42,718 bases of DNA from Deltaproteobacteria bacterium (GCA_029261795.1 JAJDAP010000020.1:1-42718), one strand, 5' to 3'; positions 9,177 to 17,800 are shown, counted from the first letter of the stretch. The notes: generated by a model from the letters alone, not told the origin. Translations and numbers: made by a program.

Positions 9177-10049
9177 TCAGGAATCGCGCAATAGCGTGAT
9201 CAGGCTCGAGGTATCGAGACATCCACCGCCGCGGCGTTGCACCGCTTGATAGAAGTCATCGACGAGCTTCGCCACTGGTAGCCGCGATCCGTTGCGCTCG
9301 GCCTCTTCGATCGCGATCGCCAGATCCTTGCGCATCCAATCCACGGCGAAGCCGAAATTGAAGCGCCCCTCGATCATGGTCGGCGCGCGTCGGTCCATCT
9401 GCCACGATTGCGCGGCGCCCTTCGAGATCACCTCCACCACCTTGACCGGGTCGAGCCCGGCCCGCGCGGCGAATGCCAGACCCTCCGAGAGTCCCTGAAC
9501 CACGCCGGCGATGCAGATCTGGTTGACCATCTTCGTGAGTTGGCCGCTACCGGCCGGTCCGAGCAGCGTGGCGGTTCGGGCATAGCAATCGAACAGCGGG
9601 CGGAGGCGTTCGAATGTCTCCGCCTCACCTCCGACCATGGCCGTGAGCGTTCCGTTGGTGGCGCCCTCTTCGCCTCCCGAGACAGGCGCGTCCAGGAACT
9701 GGGCATTGCGCACGCGGGCGGCCTCATCGAGTTCGCGAGCGAGATGCGCGGAGACCGTGGTGTGATCGACGAAGACCGCGCCCGGGGCCAGCGCCTCGAA
9801 GGCGCCGCCTCGAGCCAGGCTGACCGCACGCAAGTCATCATCGTTCCCGCTGCACGCGAACACGAAGCTTGCACCACTGGCGGCTTCAGCCGGCGTCGAT
9901 GCCAGGCGACCGCCGTGCTGCTGAACCCACGTCTCGGCCTTCTCCCGGGTTCGGTTGTAGACGGTGACATCGTGGCCGGCGCGTTGAAGATGCCCTGCCA
10001 TCGGGCCTCCCATCGCGCCCAGACATAGCCACGCAATCCGCTCAGCCAT
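9177..10049 (-). CDS. NAD(P)-dependent beta-hydroxyacid dehydrogenase (3-hydroxyisobutyrate dehydrogenase family)
   Basis: A 290-residue cytosolic oxidoreductase. The N-terminal Rossmann motif CLGAMGGPMA (9-18) is the family GLGxMG element with Cys in place of the first Gly. DAPVSGGEEGA is the substrate-binding signature, and GQLTKMVNQ carries the catalytic lysine. Members include 3-hydroxyisobutyrate dehydrogenase, tartronate semialdehyde reductase and related enzymes, and the sequence does not separate them. Its start overlaps the end of the PPOX gene by eight bases, and ettA follows after 27 bases, so the three form one minus-strand unit. Confidence 0.88.
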   Translation of the reverse strand: MAERIAWLCLGAMGGPMAGHLQRAGHDVTVYNRTREKAETWVQQHGGRLASTPAEAASGASFVFACSGNDDDLRAVSLARGGAFEALAPGAVFVDHTTVSAHLARELDEAARVRNAQFLDAPVSGGEEGATNGTLTAMVGGEAETFERLRPLFDCYARTATLLGPAGSGQLTKMVNQICIAGVVQGLSEGLAFAARAGLDPVKVVEVISKGAAQSWQMDRRAPTMIEGRFNFGFAVDWMRKDLAIAIEEAERNGSRLPVAKLVDDFYQAVQRRGGGCLDTSSLITLLRDS

Positions 10050-10524
10050 CGCTCGCTGCCTCCATGATCCATTTCTCGCTCTGGTTCGAAGCCGCCCAAC
10101 TCGTGATCCGCAACGGAACCAGCCGCAGCAACGTCGCAGGTCCTTCGAAGAGCGGCGTCTCGGCGTACTGCGGAATCTTGCGGCGCAACGCGCTGGCGGC
10201 AGCGATGAACTCGTCGCTGCCGGCGGCTTCGCTCTCGGCGACGAACACCTCGCCGCGCGCCTCGACCCGAATCCACCAGAGGCGTCGCCAATCGGAATGC
10301 CAGCCGTCGAGGAGCAGTGTCGCCTCCGGCGAAGCCCGGAGATCCCTCACTCGCGCGAGCGACGCCGAGGCCTTCGGCTTCCCGTCGACCGGTGACCAGA
10401 AGGCACCGTCGAGATAGGCGAAAACGATCGGGACGAGACCCGGCGCAGCGGCGCGCCGGGTGGCCAGCCGCGCGACCGAACGGGTTTCGAATACGCGGCG
10501 CACCGCTTCTGCCGATAGCTCCAC
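10042..10524 (-). CDS. Pyridoxamine 5'-phosphate oxidase-family protein, probable F420/flavin-binding
   Basis: A 160-residue split-barrel protein. SVARLATRRAAAPGLVPIVFAY and FWSPVDGKPKA are typical of the PPOX-class group predicted to use F420 or a flavin. A conserved WRRLWWIRVEARGE strand follows. Start GTG 10524 is chosen because it leaves 19 bases to the divergent gene at 10544; the open frame continues to 10608 but would overlap that gene. It probably acts as a reductase or heme/flavin-binding protein; substrate unknown. First gene of the unit that ends with ettA. Confidence 0.75.
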   Translation of the reverse strand: MELSAEAVRRVFETRSVARLATRRAAAPGLVPIVFAYLDGAFWSPVDGKPKASASLARVRDLRASPEATLLLDGWHSDWRRLWWIRVEARGEVFVAESEAAGSDEFIAAASALRRKIPQYAETPLFEGPATLLRLVPLRITSWAASNQSEKWIMEAASDG

Positions 10525-10543
10525 GGGAGCTACGCTAGCGCCG

Positions 10544-11452
10544 ATGCGTGTGATCTCCCTGTTGCCGAGTCTGACGGAAATCGTGTGCGCCCTCGAACGG
10601 GGCGACACGCTCGTCGGTCGATCGCACGAGTGCGACTACCCGCGCGGAGTCCGTCGGCTGCCCGTCTGCACGGCGCCCTCGCTCGACCCGAATGCGTCGA
10701 GTCGAGGCATCGACGACCGGGTCAAGGACCTCGTTTCGAATGCGCTCTCGATCTACGAGGTCGACGCCGAGATGCTGCGCCGCCTCGAACCCGATCTGAT
10801 CCTCACCCAGGATCACTGCGAAGTCTGCGCGGCCAGCGTGGCGGACGTCGAGCGGGCCCTGGCCGCCTGGACCGGCAAGCGACCAGCCCTGGTCTCCGTC
10901 GCGCCGGCCTCGCTCTCGGAAATCTTCCGGAGTGTTCGCGTGGTGGGCCAAGCACTGGCTGCGGAGAAACGTGCCGACGGCCTGATCCAGGCCTGGACCG
11001 ATCGAATCACCGAGATCGGGGAAGCGGTCGGCGTTTCTGAGCGTCCCGGGGTCGCCTGCATCGAGTGGATCGAACCCTTGATGTCGGCAGGCAATTGGAT
11101 CCCCGAGTTGGTCCGCATCGCCGGTGGTCGGCCAATGTTCGGAACGACCGGGAGCCACTCTCCGTGGATCGAATGGGAGCAGCTCCGCGAGGCCGACCCG
11201 GAGGTCCTGGTCCTCTTCCCCTGCGGCTTCGACATCGCCCGGACGCGCCGCGAGCTTTATCCGTTGAGTTCCCTGCCGGGCTTCGAGCAACTCCGAGCGG
11301 TGCGCGAGGGACGTGCCTTCGTCGCCGACGGCAACGCGCTCTTCAATCGTCCGGGTCCACGGATCGTCGAATCCCTCGAGGTATTGGCTGAGCTGATCCA
11401 CCCGGATCGCTTCGCATTCGGCCACCGGGAAATCCACTACCAGGCGCTCTAG
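10544..11452 (+). CDS. Cobalamin-binding / BtuF-like helical backbone metal-receptor protein
   Basis: A 302-residue protein of the periplasmic-binding-protein fold used by BtuF and siderophore receptors. It starts RVISLLPSLTEIVCAL, followed by GRSHECDYP, then PDLILTQDHCEVCA and a C-terminal lobe with WIEPLMSAGNWIPELV. BtuF delivers vitamin B12 to BtuCD, but this protein has no signal peptide and no permease or ATPase neighbour. It belongs to the widespread cytoplasmic-looking cobalamin-binding group whose role is not settled. It diverges from the PPOX gene across a 19-base spacer and converges on the SCO gene. Confidence 0.8.
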   Translation: MRVISLLPSLTEIVCALERGDTLVGRSHECDYPRGVRRLPVCTAPSLDPNASSRGIDDRVKDLVSNALSIYEVDAEMLRRLEPDLILTQDHCEVCAASVADVERALAAWTGKRPALVSVAPASLSEIFRSVRVVGQALAAEKRADGLIQAWTDRITEIGEAVGVSERPGVACIEWIEPLMSAGNWIPELVRIAGGRPMFGTTGSHSPWIEWEQLREADPEVLVLFPCGFDIARTRRELYPLSSLPGFEQLRAVREGRAFVADGNALFNRPGPRIVESLEVLAELIHPDRFAFGHREIHYQAL

Positions 11453-11460
11453 CCGCCCGC

Positions 11461-11475
11461 CCTCGCAGAGCGAGG
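11461..11475. terminator. Stem-loop between convergent genes
   Basis: CCTCGC-AGA-GCGAGG, a perfect six-base stem with a three-base loop, fills the 23-base gap between the cobalamin-binding gene stop (11452) and the SCO gene stop (11476). There is no T-tract on either side, so it is at best a weak bidirectional terminator or a transcript-end stabiliser. Confidence 0.45.
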
Positions 11476-12315
11476 TCAGGCCGTGACGCGTTCGAGCTCT
11501 GCAACCAATGCTTCCGGAGTGTGCTCGAGCCCCAGATAGCGCTTCTGGATTCGCCCCTGGTCGTCGATCAAGAACGTGATGACCAGGTGCTCGATCTCGC
11601 CATTGGCTTGAACGCCGCTTCCCACGCCGTAGTCGCTCAACACGGCATTGATCTCGCTGGCGCTACCGGTCAAGAAGGACCAACCAGAGAGATCCGCGCC
11701 GCGCGCGAGCGCGTAGGCCTTCATCAGCTCGGGTGTGTCACGCGCGGGGTCGAGCGAGATCGAAACGAGATGGACCCGCTCTCGAAGCTCCGCAGGAAGG
11801 GCCCGCTGAACATCGACGTGAACGCCCGTAAGGATCGGACAGGGGCCGGGGCAATGCGTGTACACGAAATCGACGAGAAGCCACTTCCCGCGAAGGTCGG
11901 CGAGCGAGACGGACTTTCCGTCGTGGTCCCTCAACGAAAAGCCCGGTGCGATTTCGTCATGCGGTGCTTCGCCGAAACTGCCGCTTCGCCCGGCGACTCC
12001 CTGCTCCGAGAGAACCTCCACGCCGATGATGCGAAAGCTGCGGTTGCGCAGCTCGAGCGTGAACTCGACCTCTTGCCCGTCGCGCATCTTCGAGAGCACG
12101 GCCGGGTTCGGGACGTCGAAGCTCATCGTCATGGCCGGCATCAAGCCTTCGATGTCATCGTGATCGATCACGACGTGGTGCTGGTCCACCAACACCGTCT
12201 CGATGGTGCCCCGCGCACGGAAGGTCTGGATCTTCTCGCTGTGCTCGGCGACGTCACAGGCTGCCAGCACGAACGCCACGAGTACGCTGAATACGATCCG
12301 CCGATGCAGGTTCAC
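11476..12315 (-). CDS. SCO1/SenC-family copper chaperone lipoprotein with N-terminal CusF-like domain
   Basis: SCO proteins deliver copper to the CuA site of cytochrome oxidase subunit II. This 279-residue protein has a lipoprotein leader (AFVLAAC, C20). Next is a CusF-like copper-binding barrel (about 33-105) with H52 and the MPAMTMSF motif (M62, M64), in which the CusF tryptophan position is Met. The thioredoxin-fold SCO domain carries C155 and C159 in THCPGPCP and distal H243 in IEHLVITF, the three SCO copper ligands. GTG 12315 has GGAGGAG about seven bases upstream; an upstream frame extension lacks a site. It follows a small secreted-protein gene, and the oxidase it could serve is at 24236. 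Confidence 0.9.
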   Translation of the reverse strand: MNLHRRIVFSVLVAFVLAACDVAEHSEKIQTFRARGTIETVLVDQHHVVIDHDDIEGLMPAMTMSFDVPNPAVLSKMRDGQEVEFTLELRNRSFRIIGVEVLSEQGVAGRSGSFGEAPHDEIAPGFSLRDHDGKSVSLADLRGKWLLVDFVYTHCPGPCPILTGVHVDVQRALPAELRERVHLVSISLDPARDTPELMKAYALARGADLSGWSFLTGSASEINAVLSDYGVGSGVQANGEIEHLVITFLIDDQGRIQKRYLGLEHTPEALVAELERVTA

Positions 12316-12374
12316 TTGATTCTCCTCCGAGTGGGCTCGGAGAAGATGGCGATTCATTCGCTCATGTGCGAAGG

Positions 12375-12701
12375 CTAGAGGCCGTTCAGGAACCAACGCG
12401 TGGCGACGCGGCTGGCCACGTCGACGAAGGCGGCGAATTCGGCCGCGTAGTTCGGCTCGCGGAATTCGGGACAGAGGCGCGCCCGGCGTGCCGAGAGGTT
12501 TCCGGCTTGCTGGACGTTCGATGCCTCCCAGAGTTCGTCACCGCGCTCCCGAGCCCAGCCGGCATCGCGCTCATAGCGTGCGATCTGCTGGGTCAGCTTC
12601 ATGCATTCGCGCCGATGGGGCTTCTGCTGAGCCATGGCGGGGACGGCCAGTCCAATTCCGATCGCGGCAACCACGAGCGTGCCGATGATTGAAGATCGCA
12701 T
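12375..12701 (-). CDS. Small secreted protein of unknown function
   Basis: A 108-residue protein with a clear signal peptide (hydrophobic core about 5-20, cleavage after AMA near residue 24). The mature chain is charged, with two cysteines (in RRECMKL and RLCPEF) that could form a disulfide. ATG 12701 is set by GGAGG six bases upstream. I do not recognise the family. It is 59 bases upstream of the SCO gene on the same strand, so a periplasmic copper or oxidase-assembly role is possible (inference only). Confidence 0.65.
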   Translation of the reverse strand: MRSSIIGTLVVAAIGIGLAVPAMAQQKPHRRECMKLTQQIARYERDAGWARERGDELWEASNVQQAGNLSARRARLCPEFREPNYAAEFAAFVDVASRVATRWFLNGL

Positions 12702-12748
12702 CGAGCCCTCCTGCTCCCCTCCTATCGGCAACCGGAAAACGAAGTGAA

Positions 12749-12780
12749 GTGACGATCGTCACCGATCAGCACTAGATCGG
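12749..12780. promoter_or_regulatory. Two adjacent inverted repeats in a divergent intergenic region (candidate operator)
   Basis: GTGACGATCGTCAC (12749-12762) is a perfect 14-base palindrome. It abuts CCGATC-N7-GATCGG (12762-12780). Both lie between the small secreted-protein gene (minus) and the first histidine kinase gene (plus), where a shared regulator would bind. No confident -35/-10 pair was identified nearby. Confidence 0.4.
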
Positions 12781-12866
12781 CACCGGAGCTGCGCGGGACC
12801 CGCAAGGAACGCCGCAACCGTGGGATCCTCAAGTGGAATCTCCGCATGGCCGATCCACCGAGAGCA

Positions 12867-14330
12867 ATGGGCTTGGCTTCGATCACGACGGGTGCCTTCG
12901 TGGTATTGGCGGCGTGTACCGCGCTCTACAACCTCTGGCTGTTCGCACTCCGACCGCAAGAGCGCGCTCACCTGTGGTTGTCCGTCTCGGCACTGGGCGT
13001 CGTCGGGATCGGCATCGGAATGTCGATGACCTACGAATCGAAGGATCTAGCTTCGGCCCAGGTCGCCCAGTTGGTCTCGTTGGCGCCAGCCCCGTTGCTC
13101 GTGACGGGCTTTCTGCGCTTCACCTCGCTCTTCCTCGGCGTCCGCATCCGCTGGATCGAATGGACGTCGGGCGTCTTCACGTTGGCGTTCGTGCTGGTGT
13201 TCATCGGCAACCCGAACTTGCTATTCAGCGGTGAGCAGCTCGAGGTCGTCGTGTTCGGCGCCCCTCATGTCCAGGCTGCCTTCAGTCCTTTTCCAGCCTT
13301 CGGATTTCCAGCCTTCCTGTTGATGTTCCTGGCCCTGATCGGGTTGTTCACCCGACACCGGGATCAGCTCGATGGCGGCCGGGTACTGGCGATATCCATC
13401 GTGGTCTGGGCACTCGCTGCCAGCAACGACGTCGCCATCGCCATGGGCCTGTTCCAGGGCCCGCAGCTCTTCCCGATGGGGTTCGTCGGTTTCGCGATGG
13501 CCTTTACCGGACTCCTGGTGCAGCGCTTCGTGGCATCGGTCGACCAACTCGAAGCCAGCACCGAGGTTCTCCACCAGGTCGTCGAGGAGAAGAGCCAGGA
13601 ACTTCGCGACAAGGATCACGAGCTGACCCACGGTTCTCGCATGGCGACCGTCGGTGCCATCTCCGCGGGCCTCGCCCTGGAGATCCACCAGCCGGTATCG
13701 ATCGTCTCGGATCACCTGAAGGAGCTCGAAGCCGCCTTCAAGGACCCGGGCGACGCCGAACGCTTCGATCATTTGTTAGGGGAGTCCCGCCAGGGAATCG
13801 ACCGCATCCGAATCATCGTCTCCGACCTGCTGCGGATCTCCCGGCGCGATGCCTCGGACGAGGGCGAGGTCTCGCTGGTGCGAGCGGTCGAGTCCGTTCT
13901 GCCCATCGCCCAGAGCGAAGCGCGCAGCCGCGCCATGATCAAGACCCATCTCCAGGCCGTACCCCCGATTCACGGCAGCGAGACACTGGTATCCCAGATC
14001 GTGCTCAATCTGGTGGTGAATGCCTTGCATTCGATTCCGGAAGGAAGCCCCGAAGAGAACATCGTCACGGTTCGGACCCTGTTCGAGGACGAATGCGTCT
14101 GGCTCACCGTGGAGGATACGGGCACGGGAATTCCCGAGGAACAGATCCCCAGCTTGTTCGACCCCTTCTCGCCGACGGAGCGAGCGGACAGCGGCGAACT
14201 CGGCCTCGGCCTGGCGGTGACCCACCAGCTCGTCACGCGCTATCGCGGAAGGATCGACGTCGAGAGCGGACCCACGGGCACGCGCTTCATCGTCGAGTTC
14301 CCGCCTGCGGGCAGCGAGGAAGGCTCATGA
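12867..14330 (+). CDS. Membrane histidine kinase-like protein lacking the phospho-accepting histidine
   Basis: A 487-residue paralogue of the next gene, with a multi-helix membrane sensor region (about 1-220, roughly seven hydrophobic segments), a short coiled linker, a DHp region and an ATPase domain. The expected H-box AHEINNP reads ALEIHQP, so the acceptor His is Leu271 (codon CTG at 13677-13679). The ATP-binding boxes look intact: N-box NLVVNALHSIPE, G1 EDTGTGIP and G2 GELGLGLAV. ATG 12867 is chosen because it aligns base-for-base with the paralogue N-terminus; ATG 12846 would add seven residues. Its stop overlaps the next start (ATGA). It probably acts with the neighbouring kinase as a heterodimer or regulator (inference). 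Confidence 0.85.
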   Translation: MGLASITTGAFVVLAACTALYNLWLFALRPQERAHLWLSVSALGVVGIGIGMSMTYESKDLASAQVAQLVSLAPAPLLVTGFLRFTSLFLGVRIRWIEWTSGVFTLAFVLVFIGNPNLLFSGEQLEVVVFGAPHVQAAFSPFPAFGFPAFLLMFLALIGLFTRHRDQLDGGRVLAISIVVWALAASNDVAIAMGLFQGPQLFPMGFVGFAMAFTGLLVQRFVASVDQLEASTEVLHQVVEEKSQELRDKDHELTHGSRMATVGAISAGLALEIHQPVSIVSDHLKELEAAFKDPGDAERFDHLLGESRQGIDRIRIIVSDLLRISRRDASDEGEVSLVRAVESVLPIAQSEARSRAMIKTHLQAVPPIHGSETLVSQIVLNLVVNALHSIPEGSPEENIVTVRTLFEDECVWLTVEDTGTGIPEEQIPSLFDPFSPTERADSGELGLGLAVTHQLVTRYRGRIDVESGPTGTRFIVEFPPAGSEEGS

Positions 14331-15817
14331 ACGCGGCGACCCTGGTCACCCTGGCATTCGCCTTGGTCGCGGCATGGACCGCCGGGCTCAATTTCTCGAC
14401 GTTCGCCCGGCGTCCGCAAGCGCGCGCGCACCTATGGCTAGGCGTGGCCGGCCTCGGACTCGTCCTGATGGGGGTCTCGACGGCGCTTCTCTACGAATCC
14501 GAGAGTGCTGAAACCGCAGTCAGCATCCGGATCGCACTGGCCGCGAGCTCGCTTCCGTTCTTCGTCGGCCTGTTCCGATTCTCCGAGATCTTCCTCGATC
14601 TCTCCCTTCGCACCGTCGAACGAATCGCGACCTCCGCCATCGTCATTTCGACTGCGCTGACCGCGATCCCGGGCGTCGGATACACCCGGACCCCGATCGT
14701 GCGAATGCTCGTTGGCTTCGACCTCAGCTACGTCGACACCGAAGCCATGCCCTTCGCCCTGCTCGTCTCTGCGGGATACCTGGTGTTGGCCGCTTTTCTC
14801 ATCTGGCGGCATTTGAGGGCACTTCCGATCGAACTCGAAGAGCGAGCGCCGATCCTCATCGCGGTCGGGCTGTTCGCGTGCACTCTCCTCAATGACGTGG
14901 GCGTCGGCGTGCAGCTCATGCACACGCCCTTCTTGTTGGTCTTCGGCTATGCGGGCTTGCTGCTCGCTTTCACCGCGGTGCTGTCGCGCCGCTTCGTGCT
15001 GTCCGCGGCCCAGGTCGAAGCGAGCGCCGGGCTTCTGCAAGACGCCGCCGTCGAGCGAACCGAAGCACTGCGACAAAAGGACTTCCAACTCGCCCACGGC
15101 GAGGCCCTCGCGACCATCGGCACCCTGGCTGCGGGTCTTGCCCACGAGATCAACAATCCGCTCGCGTTCGTGACCGCCAACCTCAACCACATCGAAGAAC
15201 TCCGCTCGGAACCGGAGAGCGAGGCCGAGCTGTTGGCCGTCATCGACGAGACCCAGGAGGGCGTCGAGAGAATCCGCAGCATCGTCGACGAACTGCTGCG
15301 GCTGGCGCGCCGTCAGGAGGGCGGTGTGGAAGAGGTCGACCTGAAGAGCGTGGTCGAGTCCGTGCTTCCCATCGTTCGACACGAAGCGCGCGGACGGGCC
15401 TCACTGACGATCCACCTCGAAGACGTTCCTCCGGTGCTCGGCGATCGTCGTTTGCTCGGTCAGATCGTTCTCAATCTCGTGCTGAACGCGATCCATGCCA
15501 TCCCCGAAGCCGATTGTCCAGGTGAGGTCGTGATCGCGACGACCTCGAACCGACCCATCGTCCGACTCCACGTCCGGGATTCGGGAACGGGCATACCCGC
15601 AGACGTCCTGCCCCATATCTTCGAACCGTTCTACACCACGAAGGGCTCGGGGAAAGGCACCGGACTCGGGCTCGCAATCACCAACCAACTGGTCTCCCGC
15701 CACCACGGCCGCATCCATGTCGACACGGGCCCGACGGGTACATCGATGGTCGTCGAATTCCCGAGGGCCGGCTCGGCTGCGTTGGCCTCTCTTCCTTCGG
15801 AAAGCCCGCAACATTGA
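14327..15817 (+). CDS. Membrane sensor histidine kinase
   Basis: A 496-residue kinase. A multi-helix membrane sensor (about 1-222) shares FxxRPQxRAHLWL with the preceding gene. H-box GLAHEINNPLAF carries the acceptor His273. N-box is NLVLNAIHAIPE, G1 RDSGTGIP, F-box EPFYTTK and G2 GKGTGLGLAI, so all catalytic boxes are present. The start ATG overlaps the previous stop by four bases. No response regulator gene is adjacent, so this is an orphan pair; the signal is unknown. The sensor region has the look of 7TM-type sensors, but I cannot assign a named domain. Confidence 0.9.
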   Translation: MNAATLVTLAFALVAAWTAGLNFSTFARRPQARAHLWLGVAGLGLVLMGVSTALLYESESAETAVSIRIALAASSLPFFVGLFRFSEIFLDLSLRTVERIATSAIVISTALTAIPGVGYTRTPIVRMLVGFDLSYVDTEAMPFALLVSAGYLVLAAFLIWRHLRALPIELEERAPILIAVGLFACTLLNDVGVGVQLMHTPFLLVFGYAGLLLAFTAVLSRRFVLSAAQVEASAGLLQDAAVERTEALRQKDFQLAHGEALATIGTLAAGLAHEINNPLAFVTANLNHIEELRSEPESEAELLAVIDETQEGVERIRSIVDELLRLARRQEGGVEEVDLKSVVESVLPIVRHEARGRASLTIHLEDVPPVLGDRRLLGQIVLNLVLNAIHAIPEADCPGEVVIATTSNRPIVRLHVRDSGTGIPADVLPHIFEPFYTTKGSGKGTGLGLAITNQLVSRHHGRIHVDTGPTGTSMVVEFPRAGSAALASLPSESPQH

Positions 15818-15859
15818 TCAGCGTCCGCCGGACCTTCCCTCGCTCCGAATAGCGGCTTG

Positions 15860-16720
15860 TCAGTCGACCTCCGCTGGGTCGTAGGGCGGCGTCTCCCAGA
15901 ACGGGAAAGGTCCCGGGACGTCTCGAGCCGGGCTCATCGTGAAGTTCGCGGGTCGCTTCTCGAGGAAACTCTGAACGCCCTCATGAGCGTCTGGCGTCTT
16001 CCCCATCTGCTGGATCAAGCGAGAATCCAGGCTGTGGGCCGCCATCGGATGATTCTCGCCTAACATCTTCCACATCATCTGACGGGCGAGGCAGACCGAC
16101 ACGCCGCTGGTGTTCTCGGCGATCTCGAGCGCCAGCGTGCGTGCCTCGCCGAGAAGATCGTCGTGGGGAACCACCCGTGAGACGAGCCGCCCGGCCAGCG
16201 CCTCTTCCGCCGGGAACACGCGGCCGGTCGCGACCCATTCCATCGCCTGATTGATTCCGACGACGCGCGGCAGGAACCACGAACTGGCGGCCTCGGGAAC
16301 GATCCCCCGTCGCGCAAAGACGAAGCCAAAGCGCGCCCGGTCGCTGGCGATCCGCACGTCCATCGGCAGCGTCATCGTGACGCCGACGCCGACCGCGGGG
16401 CCGTTGATGGCCGCGATCAAGGGTTTGCGGCAATCGAACAGACGCAGGGTGAGCCGGCCGCCGCCGTCACGCTGGATCTCGCTGGTGTCGCCCGAATCGA
16501 AGGTGCCGCCGCCACCCCCGAGATCTGCGCCCGCGCAGAAGCCGCGCCCCCGACCCGTGACCACGACCGCGCGGATTTCATCGTTGTCGTCGATTTCGTC
16601 GAGCACTTCGAGCCAGTCGTCGAGCATTTGTTGATTGAAGGCATTGAGCCGATCCTCGCGGCTGAGCGTGAGGGTCAGGACTCGGTCGCGAAGTTCAGTC
16701 TCGATGGTCTGGTAGGTCAC
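15860..16720 (-). CDS. Enoyl-CoA hydratase/isomerase family protein
   Basis: A 286-residue crotonase. RLNAFNQQM lies near the N-terminus; GRGFCAGADLGGG supplies the first oxyanion-hole backbone and the region where hydratases place a catalytic Glu. NGPAVGVGVTMTLPMDVRIAS follows, then RRGIVPEAASSWFLPR with Glu in the second catalytic position. It probably hydrates or isomerises a CoA thioester. GTG 16720 has GGAGG four bases upstream and is preferred over ATG 16753. It lies 81 bases downstream of the GHMP kinase gene on the same strand and converges with the second kinase gene; a short GTCCG/CGGAC hairpin in the 42-base gap is the only structure there. Confidence 0.87.
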   Translation of the reverse strand: MTYQTIETELRDRVLTLTLSREDRLNAFNQQMLDDWLEVLDEIDDNDEIRAVVVTGRGRGFCAGADLGGGGGTFDSGDTSEIQRDGGGRLTLRLFDCRKPLIAAINGPAVGVGVTMTLPMDVRIASDRARFGFVFARRGIVPEAASSWFLPRVVGINQAMEWVATGRVFPAEEALAGRLVSRVVPHDDLLGEARTLALEIAENTSGVSVCLARQMMWKMLGENHPMAAHSLDSRLIQQMGKTPDAHEGVQSFLEKRPANFTMSPARDVPGPFPFWETPPYDPAEVD

Positions 16721-16801
16721 GGGGCCTCCTGGGTTCGACGAGACACCGATCATACCGACTCGGACGCGCGCCCGGCGGTGGGAGGGTTCTCGAGATGCGC
16801 T

Positions 16802-17800
16802 CTAGTCGCGATCGGAATCGATTCGCGCGCCAGGCTCGAGCGTCAGCGAGTAGAGCGCGGCGGCGCCCGCGCTGCGCAATTCCCGGGCCAGCACCTCACC
16901 GCCCGAATCCCCGATGAGCGCCACGATGGTTCCGCCATCGCCAGCCCCGGCCAACTTCGCGCCGACCGCGCCCGCATCGAGCGCCGCCCTGATCAGGCGC
17001 TCGTTGGATTCTCCCGACCCACCCAGATCCCGCTGGATCTCGTGGTTCTCGTTCATCAACGCGCCCAGTGCCGACCAATCGCCGCGCTGCAGTGCGGACT
17101 TTCCCGCCACACCGATCTCGGCGACGCGGGCATAGCCCTCGACTACCTGCGCCTCGCCCGCGAGCCAGCGCTCGCGAATCGGCCGATGCACGGAATCTGA
17201 CGAGTGACGCACGCCGGTGTATGCCAGCAAGAACGGCAACCGCGCTCCACTCCCGCCCAGATCCTCTACCGTGGCGAGCGGCATCTCGGCCCCCTGGTCG
17301 AAGGACTTGCCTCGCAGATCGATATGTCGCAGCCCCCCGTAGCTACAGGCGTACTGATCCACGAAGCCGCACTGTATGCCGAGCCCGTTCGCCTCGGCGT
17401 CGCGGGCCGCTTCGGCGAGCTCCGACGGGCCACGTGTGCGCCCTTCCCAGGCATCGATGGCGGCGACGAGTGCAACCATGAGCGCCGTCGATCCGGCCAT
17501 TCCGCTCTGGCGCGGGAGCTCGCTCGAATAGCAAATTCCGAACTCGGGAGCGACGAGGCCCCGGTGCGCGAGCACGGCTCGGCCGAGGTCGAGGGAATCG
17601 CCGCGCAGGGCGAGATCGGCCGCCGACGCCAGGGTGGTCTCTTCATCGGCCGCCTCGATCCTTCCCGGCTGGCTGCCGTCGAGGACGACTCGCGCGCGCA
17701 TACCGACACTGCAAGCGAGCGTGCAGCCGCCGTATTGATCGCTCGGATTCCCGATCAGATTGGCGCGGCCGGGTGCGCTGGCTTCGATGCGGCGGGACAT
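16802..17800 (-). CDS. GHMP-family sugar kinase, glucuronokinase-like
   Basis: A 332-residue small-molecule kinase. Motif 1 is PGRANLIGNPSDQYGG (10-25); motif 2, the phosphate-binding loop, is PRQSGMAGSTALM (96-108); motif 3 is AKLAGAGDGGTIVAL near residue 285. The combination NPSDxYGG with RQSGMAGS is closest to glucuronokinase and related sugar-1-kinases rather than galactokinase or mevalonate kinase. The product would be a sugar 1-phosphate for nucleotide-sugar synthesis. It diverges from the amidohydrolase-like gene at 17842. The family call is strong, the substrate tentative. Confidence 0.78.
   Translation of the reverse strand: MSRRIEASAPGRANLIGNPSDQYGGCTLACSVGMRARVVLDGSQPGRIEAADEETTLASAADLALRGDSLDLGRAVLAHRGLVAPEFGICYSSELPRQSGMAGSTALMVALVAAIDAWEGRTRGPSELAEAARDAEANGLGIQCGFVDQYACSYGGLRHIDLRGKSFDQGAEMPLATVEDLGGSGARLPFLLAYTGVRHSSDSVHRPIRERWLAGEAQVVEGYARVAEIGVAGKSALQRGDWSALGALMNENHEIQRDLGGSGESNERLIRAALDAGAVGAKLAGAGDGGTIVALIGDSGGEVLARELRSAGAAALYSLTLEPGARIDSDRD

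Noticed and set aside
12637..12646. GCGGGGACGG, the repeat core, inside the small secreted-protein gene
   Set aside because: There is no inverted partner nearby and it lies in coding sequence; a ten-base GC-rich match can occur by chance.
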